Notes under the pieces: generated by a model
The model's input: the letters and a program-made list of their open reading frames with translations, nothing else
Told to the model about the DNA's origin: nothing
Database searches by the model: none
Source: Penicillium oxalicum
Lineage: Eukaryota > Ascomycota > Eurotiomycetes > Eurotiales > Aspergillaceae
DNA: 64,000 nucleotides
Assembly: GCF_001723175.1 (NCBI RefSeq)
Contig: NC_064655.1
Coordinates: forward strand, 3,658,001 to 3,722,000
Direction: 5' to 3'
Part shown: positions 1 through 11,150 of the stretch, in pieces
Layout: each line of letters opens with the position of its first letter
Position numbering within the stretch: the stretch's first letter is position 1
Position numbers and translations under genes: made by a program

Positions 1-857
1 GCGATGGAAGCCTCCTGTTGACCCGGTTGGACACCCCCGAAGTTTGGTCTCTTGATCCTGCCACCGGAACCGCGGAGCTTGTCCACAGCTTCCCCATGGT
101 CACCAGCTGCTTCGGCATCAGCGAGATCGAGGACGACGTGTTCGCGGTCGTGATCGGTAACTTCTCCTCCACGACCTACCAGCCCACCCCGGGATCTTTC
201 GTCGTGCAAAAGATCGACTTTTCCAACGCGGCGGCGCGAACAGAGGGGGCAAATGCCGGCCATACCGTCTCCGAGATCGCCGCCATCCCGGAGGCCGTCG
301 CTTTGAACGGTATGACCAGCTTCACCCGGGAGTCTCACTTGGTCTTGATTGCGGACAGTCCCGTGGGTCTTGGCTGGAAGCTGAACACGCAGAGCGGCGA
401 GTACTCGGTGGCACTGAACAACACCAAGCTTCGTCCTGCAGAGGGCCAGGCTCTGCCCTTGGGAGTCAACGGTCTCAAGGTTCTTAACGACTACGTCTAC
501 TACTCCAGCACGACCCGTATGGAATTCGGCCGTGTCAAGGTCAACTCAGAGGCGATGCCGGTTGGTGACTATGAGACTATCGCCAGTGGATTCCTGCCCG
601 ATAACTTTGATGTTGCCTCCGATGGCACAGCCTATATCGCGACCGATCCCCAGAACTCGGTCGTCCGCATCACTCCTTCTGGTCAGATCGCCCTCGTGGG
701 TGGTGGTCAACTCTCCACGCAAATGCCCGGTGCGACATCTTGCCGTCTTACCAGTGATGAAAAGACCGTCTATGTCGGTACCAGCGGTGGTCAGGTTGCT
801 CCTGTCCTGGGTCAATTTATGGAGCCCGCCAAGGTTGTGAAGATCACTTTCAACTAA
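1..857 (+). CDS. SMP-30/gluconolactonase-like six-bladed beta-propeller protein, 3' part
   Basis: The reading frame is open from base 3 at the left edge to a TAA at 855-857, giving 284 visible residues. The true start lies outside the window. The visible N-terminus, SLLLTRLDTPEVWSLDP, followed by repeated short beta-strand blocks such as DNFDVASDGTAYIATDP, resembles fungal proteins annotated as SMP-30/gluconolactonase or quinoprotein-like propellers. No intron is needed in the visible part. Such proteins are often hypothetical, and many carry a signal peptide, but the N-terminus is not visible here. The substrate cannot be inferred. The nearest downstream gene is the convergent rhomboid gene, more than 1 kb away. 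The family call is fairly safe; the function is unknown. Confidence 0.7.
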   Translation, partial: DGSLLLTRLDTPEVWSLDPATGTAELVHSFPMVTSCFGISEIEDDVFAVVIGNFSSTTYQPTPGSFVVQKIDFSNAAARTEGANAGHTVSEIAAIPEAVALNGMTSFTRESHLVLIADSPVGLGWKLNTQSGEYSVALNNTKLRPAEGQALPLGVNGLKVLNDYVYYSSTTRMEFGRVKVNSEAMPVGDYETIASGFLPDNFDVASDGTAYIATDPQNSVVRITPSGQIALVGGGQLSTQMPGATSCRLTSDEKTVYVGTSGGQVAPVLGQFMEPAKVVKITFN

Positions 858-1942
858 GTCGGAGGATTTTTATGACGACGTGGGAAAATGAGAAATGTGA
901 AGCTCATGTGAAATGCTTACACTCAATGGCGGCATGTTCGAATTTCGTGGAATACCATCCAACTGGTAAGGAAAAAGACTTTTCTGTTTCTTAAAATAAT
1001 TTAATCTTATATCGTGTCTTTTATTGGGACCGTCATGACCATTTGCATCTCCTTGCCAGCATCTTCAATAATGGATCGATATGTGCCTCATTTTACCAAC
1101 ATTGATACGAAGTATCCATATAAGTCTCAGTGTCACCCGATGCGGTCGAAGCTAAAACACCGATGCAAGACACTGGAAAACACACGGTGTTGTCCAAACT
1201 GAGTTTTGTTGGGCAGACGGCCTTGAGATAAAGCGCTTTTCTTCCTGCCAGCGGTCTTGAACGCAAACCGACTGGAGAACTTGGCCACTGCATCAATCAA
1301 ATATGAATATTTCGTGCCCCTTTGAAGCTTTCCTTGCACCTCCCACCAGATCACGAATACTCACGTATCTAATTTATCATCATTCTAAACCCGAGGATAC
1401 TGCAGTGCGTCCGGCAGAAGTTTTTAATTTTTCAAAAGAAAACGAGCGTTTCTCTTTGACAGAAACCAATTATATTTATTCGCTCAAAACCACTCGACCA
1501 ACCAGCACAGAAATACATTGAAGAAATTGACTGGAGCATTTGATCATCCTAATTCACTCTCGAGTCAATGCGCATAATGGAGCCCATTGGTCTTTACATG
1601 CGAAGTTTGGCTTGCTTTGCTTGGAAAACAGTAGAGTGGAATCGATGGGCTAAACTGCCTAGGTTTGGAGGTTTGATGGTCTGGAACTGAAGCTCTTCCT
1701 CGACTTATCCTCTGTCTGCCACTCATGACTCCAGATTTGAGGTGAAATCCACTTTATAAGCGTCTAAATCCATGTTGTCAAATAAACTGACAAATCATTC
1801 GTTGCTCTAGTATAGTACAGTATGAACACATCATCTGTTCGTACAAAAAGAAAAGCATTCGAGGCATCGAATCAACAAGGAATTGTCGATCAAATATACC
1901 TGGCAAGGATCAATTCATGTAGACCTTTGGGCAAAGGACACA
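858..1942. other. Intergenic region between convergent genes
   Basis: About 1.1 kb of rather AT-rich sequence lies between the stop of the propeller gene (+) and the stop of the rhomboid gene (-), so it should hold two 3' UTRs. Short open frames here show no recognisable domain. I see no RNA gene or repeat. Confidence 0.6.
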
Positions 1943-3967
1943 TTAGCGGCCGAACTTGTCAAACCAGCCGGAATCACGGGCTCTTCGCTGTTCACGAGCT
2001 CGTCGTTGTTGAATCAATGCGTAGCCGCAACCTGCACCGGTCAAGTAGCCACCCAGATGAGCCGCATGATCCATCTTGGTGAGGCGGGACAGAGGCCAGA
2101 CTCGCAAAAAGCGCGCAGGAGTCACCATGCTGAAAACCTCCGTAGCAATCAGGCAAGCTAGGAAAATCCAGCCTTGGGTCCAGATCGTCTCGCGGAGCTC
2201 ACGTGGAAGAATCCACATGGTAATTTTGTCACTGCGCGAAGTCCTGTTAGAGATGTAATCCTCCAGGTGAAAAAAAAAACAAAACCGATCAAGGGGCAAG
2301 ATGCGTCTAGGGAAAGTAGCATACTCAAAGTGATACATGCACCACGCGGCAACAATACCGCTCGTTGCAGCACTAGCGCCTAGCGATGTCATACCGAGAT
2401 GACCCAAGAGGACGCTGCGGGACAATGAGACCATTGAGCCAATGGCACCCGAAGCAACATAGATTGCTAAGAAGTTTCCACGACCGAGCTCATCATGAAC
2501 TATCGATGGGGCCATGTCAGTATTCTGGCAAGAGTCTAAAACAATCAAGGAGAATGACCAAGACTTACCTCTGGTTCCCATAAGACCAAGAACCATCATG
2601 TTTGTGGCCAGGTGCCTCCATGTCTGATGGCTGAAAGTGCTGCCCAGAATACCCAAAGCTCGGGGATAAAACGGAACAATCACAAAGTAGCGGTTCAGCA
2701 ATTTCCAGGCCGGTGGGACGTATTTCCACATCAAGGTCACTGCAATGTTGGCTCCGATGATGGCTCCCACCGTAGCTGCAGCTGGAGGAACATCCGGCCA
2801 CATGCGATCTTGTCGGGCCGGAGCCTCATAGTTCTGAGCAAACAGATAACAGAGCCCCAGCGTAGCCAATGCGAAGAGTGAAGGCAAGAGAAGGCGTTGA
2901 GCCTATAGAACGAATATTAGACTGAATTCGAGGAATCGGTCATGTCAAAGTGGTACACACAGTGGTGAGGTCAGCCGAATCGGCTGGCATTTGGGTCGCC
3001 GCAATGTGGTGTTTTTGTACCCAAGCCAGGTATGGGCGTTCGTTCGGGTCCGCACGAGGTCGGGCTATTTCAGACTGGTGAGCGAGCCATTTCAAATGCG
3101 TCTCTTTTGCATTGGCTGGAAATCGGTACCTTCTGTAAGTCCAGCTTCTTGATATTTCTGCAACGCCGTGTTGCCTTGAACTTGACGCTGCAATTGCTCC
3201 AGCTCCAGCTGTTCGCCTTCCAGCCACTGCTGGCGCTTGCGCTCTTTTTCAGCCAGAAGCCGTTTCTCATTCTTCTCTCGTACTTCTTTCAAAACACTCT
3301 TTCCGTAGACAGATTTGTTTTCACCAAGTTCTGCGTCGTAGGATCCGCTCTGCGGCTTATACAGACCCAGCTCTTCAGCTCGCCGTACAAGCTTTTGTTC
3401 CGCCTCATACTCCTCTCGTTCAATGCGAGCGAGGATCGCTGCGTCCTCATCTAACGGAAAGTTTTGACGTAACCATTCTAGGGCGGCATCCAGTTGGGGT
3501 TGGGATACTGAGCGAGTGATGTCGATTGGAAGATCGAGATCCAAAGTGCCTTGCACCCGGCGAGCCTGAAGGACCGCCAGTGTCCTGTTTCCAAGGCCGG
3601 CAGAGATAGTGTCCGACGCAAAGATATTTCGTATCTGCTTCTCCGAGCGTGGCTTTCCGCCTGGAAAGCTTTCGGCGGCGGACCTCGTGGGGGACCGGGT
3701 GGCGGCGGTTGTCCTCTTCGTCCTGCGTTGATGGTAATTTTGAGAGTCATTCAAATTGTGTTTCGCATTTCGGGTGGCCCAATTTCTTGCCAGTGGTGTG
3801 CCATGTCGCAAATTGAGAAATCGGCGGGCCGGACTGGCGCACGTCTTCCATGGCGTCATGCGGAGAATATGAGGCTGTTGACGGAACAATTCAGCTGGCG
3901 GCGACACGCCGGAACTTCGCAGTCCCGCACATGGTATCCGCCATGCAACCCAGAGCACATTGCTCAT
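1943..3967 (-). CDS. pcp1: Mitochondrial rhomboid serine protease, Pcp1/PARL type
   Basis: Predicted intramembrane protease of the inner mitochondrial membrane; in yeast Pcp1 processes Mgm1 and Ccp1. Five exons are joined by introns at 3065-3129, 2903-2960, 2500-2568 and 2244-2324, giving 583 residues. The ATG at 3967 starts MSNVLWVAWR, a basic, Arg-rich, acid-poor leader that fits mitochondrial import. A charged helical region follows (about 190-280), then TEARPRADPNERPYLAWVQK, a block I recall from fungal rhomboids. Membrane segments begin near 320. The catalytic serine is about S468 in SLGASAATSG and the histidine about H546 in AAHLGG. The residue after the serine is Ala, where GxSG is usual. 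Introns 3 and 4 are 69 and 81 nt without stops, so their retention keeps the frame. Near 3640-3740 another frame reads proline-rich, so a local frame difference from relatives is possible. Confidence 0.88.
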
Positions 3968-4561
3968 GGCCGGAGACTGAGAAAAGAAATTCACTCGTTC
4001 GTCTGCCTTGCGACACGGATTGTACAGCAAAGCACTCGGATTGAAAGGGTTTCTAGGAGCGACATTTGGAGCGAACCCCGATGGCTCGGAACGCGAGTTC
4101 TTCCGATCGCGGGCAGCAGGAGGTGGAAGTGCGAAACATGGACAGCGATTGGCATGTGATTTGAGCCACAGCCGATCATATCGCCGGATGGATGGACGGC
4201 GACATCACAACAACAGAATACACACTGCTTACTGGGCAAAGAAGAAAGATTCCCACTGCTATTAAAGAAAAGAATAATGATGCTCGTCATATCGATGTGT
4301 GTTTAAAATCGCTACAGCCAGTGCCCCAAAGTAAACAAAAGAAACAAAAAAGAATATGCAAAACTCCAGACGCATGCAATATGAACTTCATGAAATGCAA
4401 ACATCCAGCCCAGGTGCCTCGAATGAAAGTGCACCTGTCTCTCTGTGGGGGGTAAAAATCCAGGGATTTCCAAGCAAGGAAAAATGATAGGCGAGATGAT
4501 CAATTAAGAAAGAAGACGAATGAGAAGCGAATATGCCAAAGTCTTCAACGAGGGGTTCGCT
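3968..4561. other. Intergenic: rhomboid promoter and endopolyphosphatase 3' UTR
   Basis: About 0.6 kb separates the start of the rhomboid gene from the stop of the upstream minus-strand gene. It must hold the rhomboid promoter. The only notable feature is an A-rich stretch near 4260-4365. No separate gene is visible. Confidence 0.55.
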
Positions 4562-6581
4562 CTAATTCGGCTCATCAACGCCAATAAAGCCAGTAAAGGC
4601 TCGGTGAAGGAAGGTACGCCAGGCCTGGTTGATGGCCTTCTTCTGTACTGCCACCTCACCAGTTGGAGTATCGGTGGCGGGAGATTCTGCAGACGCAACC
4701 GGCCCATCTTCGCCGATCTTGATCGCAAGTTCCAAGAAGCTGCGCACGGTCAGATCTGCCATCTGGCAGGCACCCTCATCCAGCGTCGAGTATTCGACTT
4801 CAAACTCGATCTGTGGGTCTTTATGTCCCTGAGTGACGGCGACCTCAGCGTTCAACCGGGTCAAATTTGCAAAGTATTGGGTATAGGAAAGTAGGGTGAA
4901 CGGTTGGTTAGAATAAGCCGGGCCCGGGGGCGCTGAGGAGGATGGAGGCTCCGGTATTGGGAAGCTGGGCGGTTTCCTGTCTTTGTCCTTGTTCTTCTTG
5001 TTCTTCTTTCTCTTTTTCTCGGCCTCGATCGAAGAAGATTCGACATGCTCAAGCCCGACTGAGGGAATGGTGCCAGAGCCTTCAACGCCGTCTGCAGAGC
5101 CATGGTCGTGAATAGAAGATGACTTGAGCCCAGTGACATTGTATTCCACAACCCGAAGGGTAGGAAAGTAATTCGGCACCATGCTCGGCGAAACCAAAGA
5201 GAGACTATATCGTTCGGCGAATGGCCCACCGATTTTTTTCAGGAATTTGCGTTCCTTCCGCTCCCTGTCCCTCCCCTTCTTGTTTTTCTTTTTCAAGGCA
5301 TCGAACTGAAGAGAGTCGTAGTCGCGAAGTTTCTCAAAAACGCCCTTCGGAGGAGACGGGAGTGTAGACCACTGTCTCCGCAACGAGACAAGATAGTCCT
5401 CCTTTGACGCGACGGAGACGATGTCCTTTGCAGCCGGTTCCAATACATCGCCAATATGAACCTTGTGATGATCTTGCAGGATGAAGTGATCAATGTTCAT
5501 ATGTCCGTAGAGACCCGTCACAACCACGTCGCGATAGCGGTCTACCCACAGGGTGTATTTCTGCCAGCAACTTTCATCCCAGTTCCTCTTCTCTTTCGAG
5601 CGGGCGGGAGCAACATGGCCCATCAGGATGGCCTTCATCCCGCGATCTCGGAGCAACTGAAGTTGCACTCGCAGCCATTCCATGTGTTCATAACCAGGTT
5701 CCGACTTGGCACTGCATCCATCCACCGCACTGTTGGAATCGAAAAAGTACATGGTGTTCAGACTGATGACGGCCAGCTTACTAGGAATGACCTCCACGGT
5801 AAACCACCCTCCTTCCACGAACGAGTGCCGCTGGTCCTCTGGGATAAAATGCCGCCAGATCTCGGCGTACCTTTTCGTCCACGTATTGGGCCCACCGCGG
5901 AAGATGTTGTGGGGCAGAATGTCGTTATTGCCGAAGGTCGGGATCACAGGCACCGACAGGCGCGGTGCGTTCGCAGGGATATTGGGGGTATCGCGCACTC
6001 CAAACACATCGACCCATTTCTGCGCCATGAACCGGTTGAGCGAGACGACCTCATCGTCTGAGCGCGGGTGTTTCTCGTCGTTATCATGACGGACGGAATC
6101 GCCCGTCCAGATGACGAAATCGATGTCATCCTTGAGGTTTTGCTCAATCCATCGAAATGTCTCATTGACTAGGGACAGGGGAGAATCGCAATCGGTCCCT
6201 TCGGCACCAAAATACCCCGCTGATCCCTTGCCGCGATGGCATGTTCCGCCCTTCTCATCAGCCTGGGACCCAACCTTGTAGTATCGGTCCGGGTGGAAAT
6301 CTATTACCGCGGCAGAGGAGATGGTTAGCATTGCCCTTTCGCTAAGCCCATCGGCGGGTACGCCATGCATTGAGAATCATGTCCAGGCACGTACCAGTGA
6401 TGTGTAGAAATCGACCACGAGGTCGAGGTGTGACTGACTCGGGTGATGTGTGGGAATCTTGGGGCAATGGTTCGAGGGTGCTGGACAACACAATAGAATC
6501 GGCCAAGGGCTGTTGCTCGGCTGGGATCACGGACGCCGCCGCAGTGACCCATAGACCGAACAGGGCCACTGTCGACAACAT
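4562..6581 (-). CDS. ppn1: Endopolyphosphatase (Ppn1 family, calcineurin-like phosphoesterase)
   Basis: Predicted vacuolar enzyme that cuts internal bonds of inorganic polyphosphate. Exon 1 (6581-6395) encodes a hydrophobic leader, MLSTVALFGLWVTAAAS, likely a signal peptide or anchor. One intron (6301-6394, branch GCTAAC) splits the first metal motif, so that HIT joins DFHPD. The product is 641 residues. Metallophosphoesterase motifs appear in order: DFHPD (63-67), GDSVRHD (129-135), FGNND, MGHV and YGHMN. Cys-containing blocks around residues 83-100 and the C-terminal WRTFLHRAFTG segment agree with the Ppn1 family. Two Lys/Arg-rich insertions lie in the second half. Length is within the family range. 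It lies head-to-tail with the rhomboid gene but shares no obvious pathway with it. Confidence 0.9.
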
Positions 6582-8054
6582 GTTGATATGGCACTAGGCT
6601 GCCTATTTTGGGTGTGCCTGGGAGTGTATAATCATCCGCCGTGAAGGAAAAATATGCAATTGGGGGAGGGGGGAGGCAGGTTTGTGCAAGGAAAGGGTCC
6701 GACAGATTGCGATCTTATCGCGACGGCGGCGTCACGTCACAGTGCAGCCACCGTTTTTTTTTTTTTGCGCAAACCCTCGAGGGGCTCCTCCACTGGCAGG
6801 CGGCAGCTGCCTTAATGAAGCGCCAATCGGCCCGGCCACGGGATGCTGAGTCACCTCGGACGAGAGGCAGTACTCCTACTACTGGACCCGACGGTGGACT
6901 GCAGCGACTTCCTGAATACCTGGATGGGAATGGCTCTCCCCCTTCAACATCAACTCGGGGCAGGCGCGACTGTGAAATGCGAGAGCGTCCAAGAGACCAA
7001 GATCATCTCGTGCGACCAGCTGCTCAATTTGTATGCAAAATGATCGCCCGAGCACGGGGCAAGCGCATTCCAGTGCATCTAAAGTGTGATCCCACATGTC
7101 AGATCTCTGGATCCTCGTTCGCTCCCTGGACCTGTGCACCTGCCCAAGGCCCACTTCTTAGCTTCCTCCATTCAGGCGGCCGAGCGGCCGAGGGGTCCAT
7201 CTGGGGATGAGGATTGGCGTAGGTGGATCTCCAGATTCGATCGAAGTGCATGTAAAAATGCCATCGGTCGGCGCGCTAACCCCCAAAAGGTCCTGACAGA
7301 ACTTCGTCTTCTGATCAGGGTCTGAATGACCGATCGGACGACAGCCTCTTGGCCTCCATACTTGCTTCCGCACTGCTCGACGGGAGTCGACCTCCTTGAC
7401 TCAACAGCTGATTGAATTCCAAGCAGACCTTGAGCATCTATCTAACAGAAGTCGTTGGAGATGAGTCTTTGATCGAGAAGCCTCCGTATCCATCCCGTTG
7501 TACGAGGTTCCAGGTGGAGAAGAGTCTCGTTGGGCATAAGCAAGGCTGAAATGCTACTTCATTTGTACTAGGACCTCTCCGACTCAGTTGCAGAGGGAAG
7601 GTCGCTGGAACAGGAACGGGGACCACTATTGACAGCATCCATTTGGCTCATGATGTATTACTCACTGGCCGGCCAATTCATGTGTGGTGTGTATGTGTGT
7701 ACTTGATATGTCCCTGTGCTGGATGCCAACTGCCGTAGTCGAGCCTTCATGCTCGATGTGGGAATATCAAAGTGACTGCCAAGGGGCGGGAAATCCGAAG
7801 CAAGTTTAGAACGTAGGCCTTCCGCCTGTTGGGGTTTATTTTCATTTTTGTTCATTATTAAAAAAAGATAGGCGACGTGAGGGTTTATATATGTATCGAT
7901 CATGTTGAATGATTCTCTTTCGAGACTGCTATGTTGATCGATCCTGGGGGGCACAGATTTCGTAACGTCGTAAGGTGATGGTTGTGGCCATGACACGCTT
8001 CCAACCATGCGGCCGGGTGTGAACGGCATCGTGTTCAGAAAAGGGCGGCTCCTC
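6582..8054. other. Intergenic: ppn1 promoter and karyopherin 3' UTR
   Basis: About 1.5 kb with a GC-rich stretch (6640-7300), a run of 13 T at 6754-6766 and several short open frames that look accidental. I recognise no protein family, tRNA or repeat here. Confidence 0.55.
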
Positions 8055-11000
8055 TCACCGAGCGTAATCATAGCTCATACCGCGGCATTTCAGCCAAAAG
8101 GTCCGAACGACTTCAATGAATTGTTGACGTGCTCCGCGCGCAACAACGAGCGACTCCAAGAAGCGAGATTTTTCCTGGGCACTGAGATATGAGCCTTGTG
8201 GTGCAGATTCATTGGCACTGCGAGGCTCTAGCGCGGCCAAGGCATGGCTGATGCTAGGGCGAGCGAGCCCCATCTTTTTGAATATGAGCCGACGGAGAAC
8301 GTCGCTGAGATAGCCAAGATTCGACCGTGCGCAGTGGCCGGAGATCTGGTGAATGAGAGTTTGACTAAGTGGAGAGATAAACTGATCAAGCACCTGATCC
8401 AGAGCAGCAGTCTCTTCCGGCGATTCGCCTCGAAGGTCAATGAGGGTGACCCAAAAAGCGGTAGCCGAGCGAAGCGTCAGCGCCTCGGCTCGGGTGAGTG
8501 CCTGAAGAGCAAAGTGTAAGGGGATTGCAAAGACAGGAGTAGTCCGATACGCTGACTCGGAGTTCAGAGAAGGGAGTGGATCGGTTAAAGAGAAGAGAAG
8601 CGTGTAGTACTTGGCGATGAGGCGAGTGTAGAAATCAACGCAAGCGTTGGCAGTCTCGGGATCGTAGAGCTCTGGGTGGTCGAGCATTGAAACGAAGAGC
8701 TGAGCAACGTGACGCATCAGCGCGACCGCTTCACCCCGGATACGCATAAAGTGGGATGCATGTGATGCCAAGAAGGATGAGGCTGTTCCCATGATGACGT
8801 CGGTGCCAGATATGCCTAGTGGGAAACTCTGAATGAAATCAACCGTCATGGAAGGAGGAAACACAAAGAGACCAGAAGTTTCGGTATATCCCGCCTTGAG
8901 GATATCGCACGCCGCATCGATCATGTTGCTGTCCACGGGAAAATCAACAACCAGCAGCCGCATCGTCTCCATGATGAGCTGCTGTGCCTGGAATCCGGGA
9001 CCCGCACTCCAAAATACCGAGGCATATTCATCATTGCGCTGCTCAGTGGTAGTTGGATCAATGTTGATCACCTCGTCCGCGTCTGACCGCAGGCCTCTAC
9101 CGATGCTGGCAATACAGCTAAGGATCAAGTAGCCGTGTGAGCAAGCGAGCTCCTGGCCCAAGTTGGCGGCCTCATCGCGAGCCCGGGCTGCTTCTTGAAC
9201 AAAGAACCTCAAGATCCGCTCCAAATTCTCAACCTTCTGCTCATCCGACTCCATTCTTTGAATGATTGCCGCGATGCCTTCCAAGACCTTGGGCATGGTC
9301 GACGAAGTTGCCGTGGACTTGGTTCGGAAGTGATCCAGTTGGTCCATAAAGATGGGTAGCTCTGTTGTCAACGCACGAGAGCAGGATTTTGAAAGGGTCA
9401 AAAAGGATCGAGAAGCTGCCTGCGCACAGGATTCAAAGTTCAGGGATTCAAAAAGAATATTAAGAACCCCTGGGAGCAGCGCCTTACGACGTTCAAAATA
9501 GGATTCGTACTTGCCAAACGTATCCACCAAGGTTTGCCGGGCCTTCAGCGGCACGTCGTTCGCCCCACCGGCACACAACCTGGAGAAGGCATCGCTGCCA
9601 AAGATGGCATCCAAGCATGGATCTGCATGTCCGTTCTCATCAACTGCCTCGGAGAGCCGAGCTAGGCAAAACATGGCGGCTTCGAATCCACGCCAGTCGC
9701 CGGTTTGAAGGCGACTGGTCGCACTTTCTTGAAAAACACTCACGAGCTCAACACCGAGAATGGGATATGCCGAGAGGAGATAATCGCAGACGTCATGACG
9801 AAAAGCGTTGAATTCGCTTCGTTCGTCATCGCTCCAATCTGCTTGATCATCAGCGGTGGGATATAGTAGTTTGTTGAACAGGCCGAGCACGACTTGTGCC
9901 AGATGGGTTTTGATTATTTGCCACTTGGAGTCGTTATGGTCAAGTTCATCAAGAACACCTTCGGCAATCTCGTTCCAGAATTCTAGGACACGGGGAGTTG
10001 CAGCATCGTCAATGATGGCGTAGCCTGGTGCCTTAAAAATGCCGTGGGCGACGGTAAGGATCTTGACATGCTCAGGGCTGAGCGGCTCATTGAAGATTTT
10101 CAATTGAAGGTGAGACAAAAAGGCTACTAAGAGATCAACAAAAGTCATACTCTCTGGGGCTTCATGCCCTTCGGAGAGTGAGATGATGTGAGCCGTAACG
10201 TCTGAATCGGCCAGGATGTGCGATAGTGCCCGAATTGAGGCCTCGTCAAAGGCAGGACGACGGCTTTCAAACACTGAAGTCAACGTCGAGGCCGCAGTCT
10301 CACTGAGAACAGGCACCCTTAAAGTCTCGATGATAGTGTGGCCGCAAGAAATAGCGAGAAGGTGGAGTTCGTCAGCATCTGGGATGGAACGGGATGAAGA
10401 AACACTAAGCCACGCTTTCCATGAGCTCATTGCTTCACTACCCAATGTCTGTCGAACCTGGAGATCCAATGCCTCCGCACTCATCTCCGAAATCCGCCCA
10501 AGAACGTACTGAACAAGCAGCAAGCCATCCTGTGTGTTGGTCATGGCACGTCTTAGGGCAGGACCCACCAGTTCAAGCGGTTCATCTTCAAGTCGTGATG
10601 AGACCTCGGCCAGGGTGACTGAGAGAAAGAGGAGAGCCGTTGCCTGCTGAGTGTTCAGATTCGGCAACACAGTGACGGCAAAGTCCACTGTCCGGGCTTG
10701 TGGCTCATCAACAAAGCCACCATGGGCCAGACTGGCTGCAACCTGCCACAGCAGTCTTTCAACCTGACACTTTGAGTGTCTGAAGAGGGTCACTAAGCTG
10801 GAGGCGAGTTTACGAATCACCATTGGTTGCTCGCCATGCCTCACCAGCTCCACAAAGTGGGTGACTAGACGCTTCAGCACTTGGGCGCACATGGACGAAT
10901 CGACATCTTGACTTGAGACGTTCACTTTGACCGTGAATGTGAGCGCGCCCATGAACCGGTGGTGAGAAGTAGGTCCTTCTAGCAAAGCATCTGCAATCTG

Positions 11001-11150
11001 CCAAGCATATTCACTTCTTTGCAGGTCCTGGAGACGCGCCTGGATCTCGTTAATGCGCGCGGGCTGTCTTTGATTGGTGGGTGAGTAGAGCTCAGTAACC
11101 AAGGCCCGAGCTTCTGAAATTGGGTCTGCAGCGAGGTGGGTTGACTCCAT
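8055..11150 (-). CDS. Karyopherin-beta nuclear transport receptor (importin-13/Kap122 type)
   Basis: A single open frame of 1031 residues made almost entirely of helical repeats, as expected for importin-beta superfamily receptors. The N-terminus has the importin-N-like block YAWQIADALLEG then HRFMGALTFTVKV. This resembles fungal Kap122/Pdr6 and animal importin 13, which carry cargo across the nuclear pore under Ran control. The length fits Kap122 (about 1,080) and importin 13 (about 960). The ATG at 11150 (MESTHLAAD) is chosen because the codons further upstream in frame include no ATG. No intron is needed. Assignment to the superfamily is secure; the choice of Kap122 over other members is from overall resemblance only. 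Confidence 0.85.
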   Translation of the reverse strand: MESTHLAADPISEARALVTELYSPTNQRQPARINEIQARLQDLQRSEYAWQIADALLEGPTSHHRFMGALTFTVKVNVSSQDVDSSMCAQVLKRLVTHFVELVRHGEQPMVIRKLASSLVTLFRHSKCQVERLLWQVAASLAHGGFVDEPQARTVDFAVTVLPNLNTQQATALLFLSVTLAEVSSRLEDEPLELVGPALRRAMTNTQDGLLLVQYVLGRISEMSAEALDLQVRQTLGSEAMSSWKAWLSVSSSRSIPDADELHLLAISCGHTIIETLRVPVLSETAASTLTSVFESRRPAFDEASIRALSHILADSDVTAHIISLSEGHEAPESMTFVDLLVAFLSHLQLKIFNEPLSPEHVKILTVAHGIFKAPGYAIIDDAATPRVLEFWNEIAEGVLDELDHNDSKWQIIKTHLAQVVLGLFNKLLYPTADDQADWSDDERSEFNAFRHDVCDYLLSAYPILGVELVSVFQESATSRLQTGDWRGFEAAMFCLARLSEAVDENGHADPCLDAIFGSDAFSRLCAGGANDVPLKARQTLVDTFGKYESYFERRKALLPGVLNILFESLNFESCAQAASRSFLTLSKSCSRALTTELPIFMDQLDHFRTKSTATSSTMPKVLEGIAAIIQRMESDEQKVENLERILRFFVQEAARARDEAANLGQELACSHGYLILSCIASIGRGLRSDADEVINIDPTTTEQRNDEYASVFWSAGPGFQAQQLIMETMRLLVVDFPVDSNMIDAACDILKAGYTETSGLFVFPPSMTVDFIQSFPLGISGTDVIMGTASSFLASHASHFMRIRGEAVALMRHVAQLFVSMLDHPELYDPETANACVDFYTRLIAKYYTLLFSLTDPLPSLNSESAYRTTPVFAIPLHFALQALTRAEALTLRSATAFWVTLIDLRGESPEETAALDQVLDQFISPLSQTLIHQISGHCARSNLGYLSDVLRRLIFKKMGLARPSISHALAALEPRSANESAPQGSYLSAQEKSRFLESLVVARGARQQFIEVVRTFWLKCRGMSYDYAR

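Noticed and set aside
6641..7210. 189-codon plus-strand frame in a GC-rich stretch
   Set aside because: Arg/Gly/Ser-rich random composition, a phenylalanine run from poly-T and no domain.
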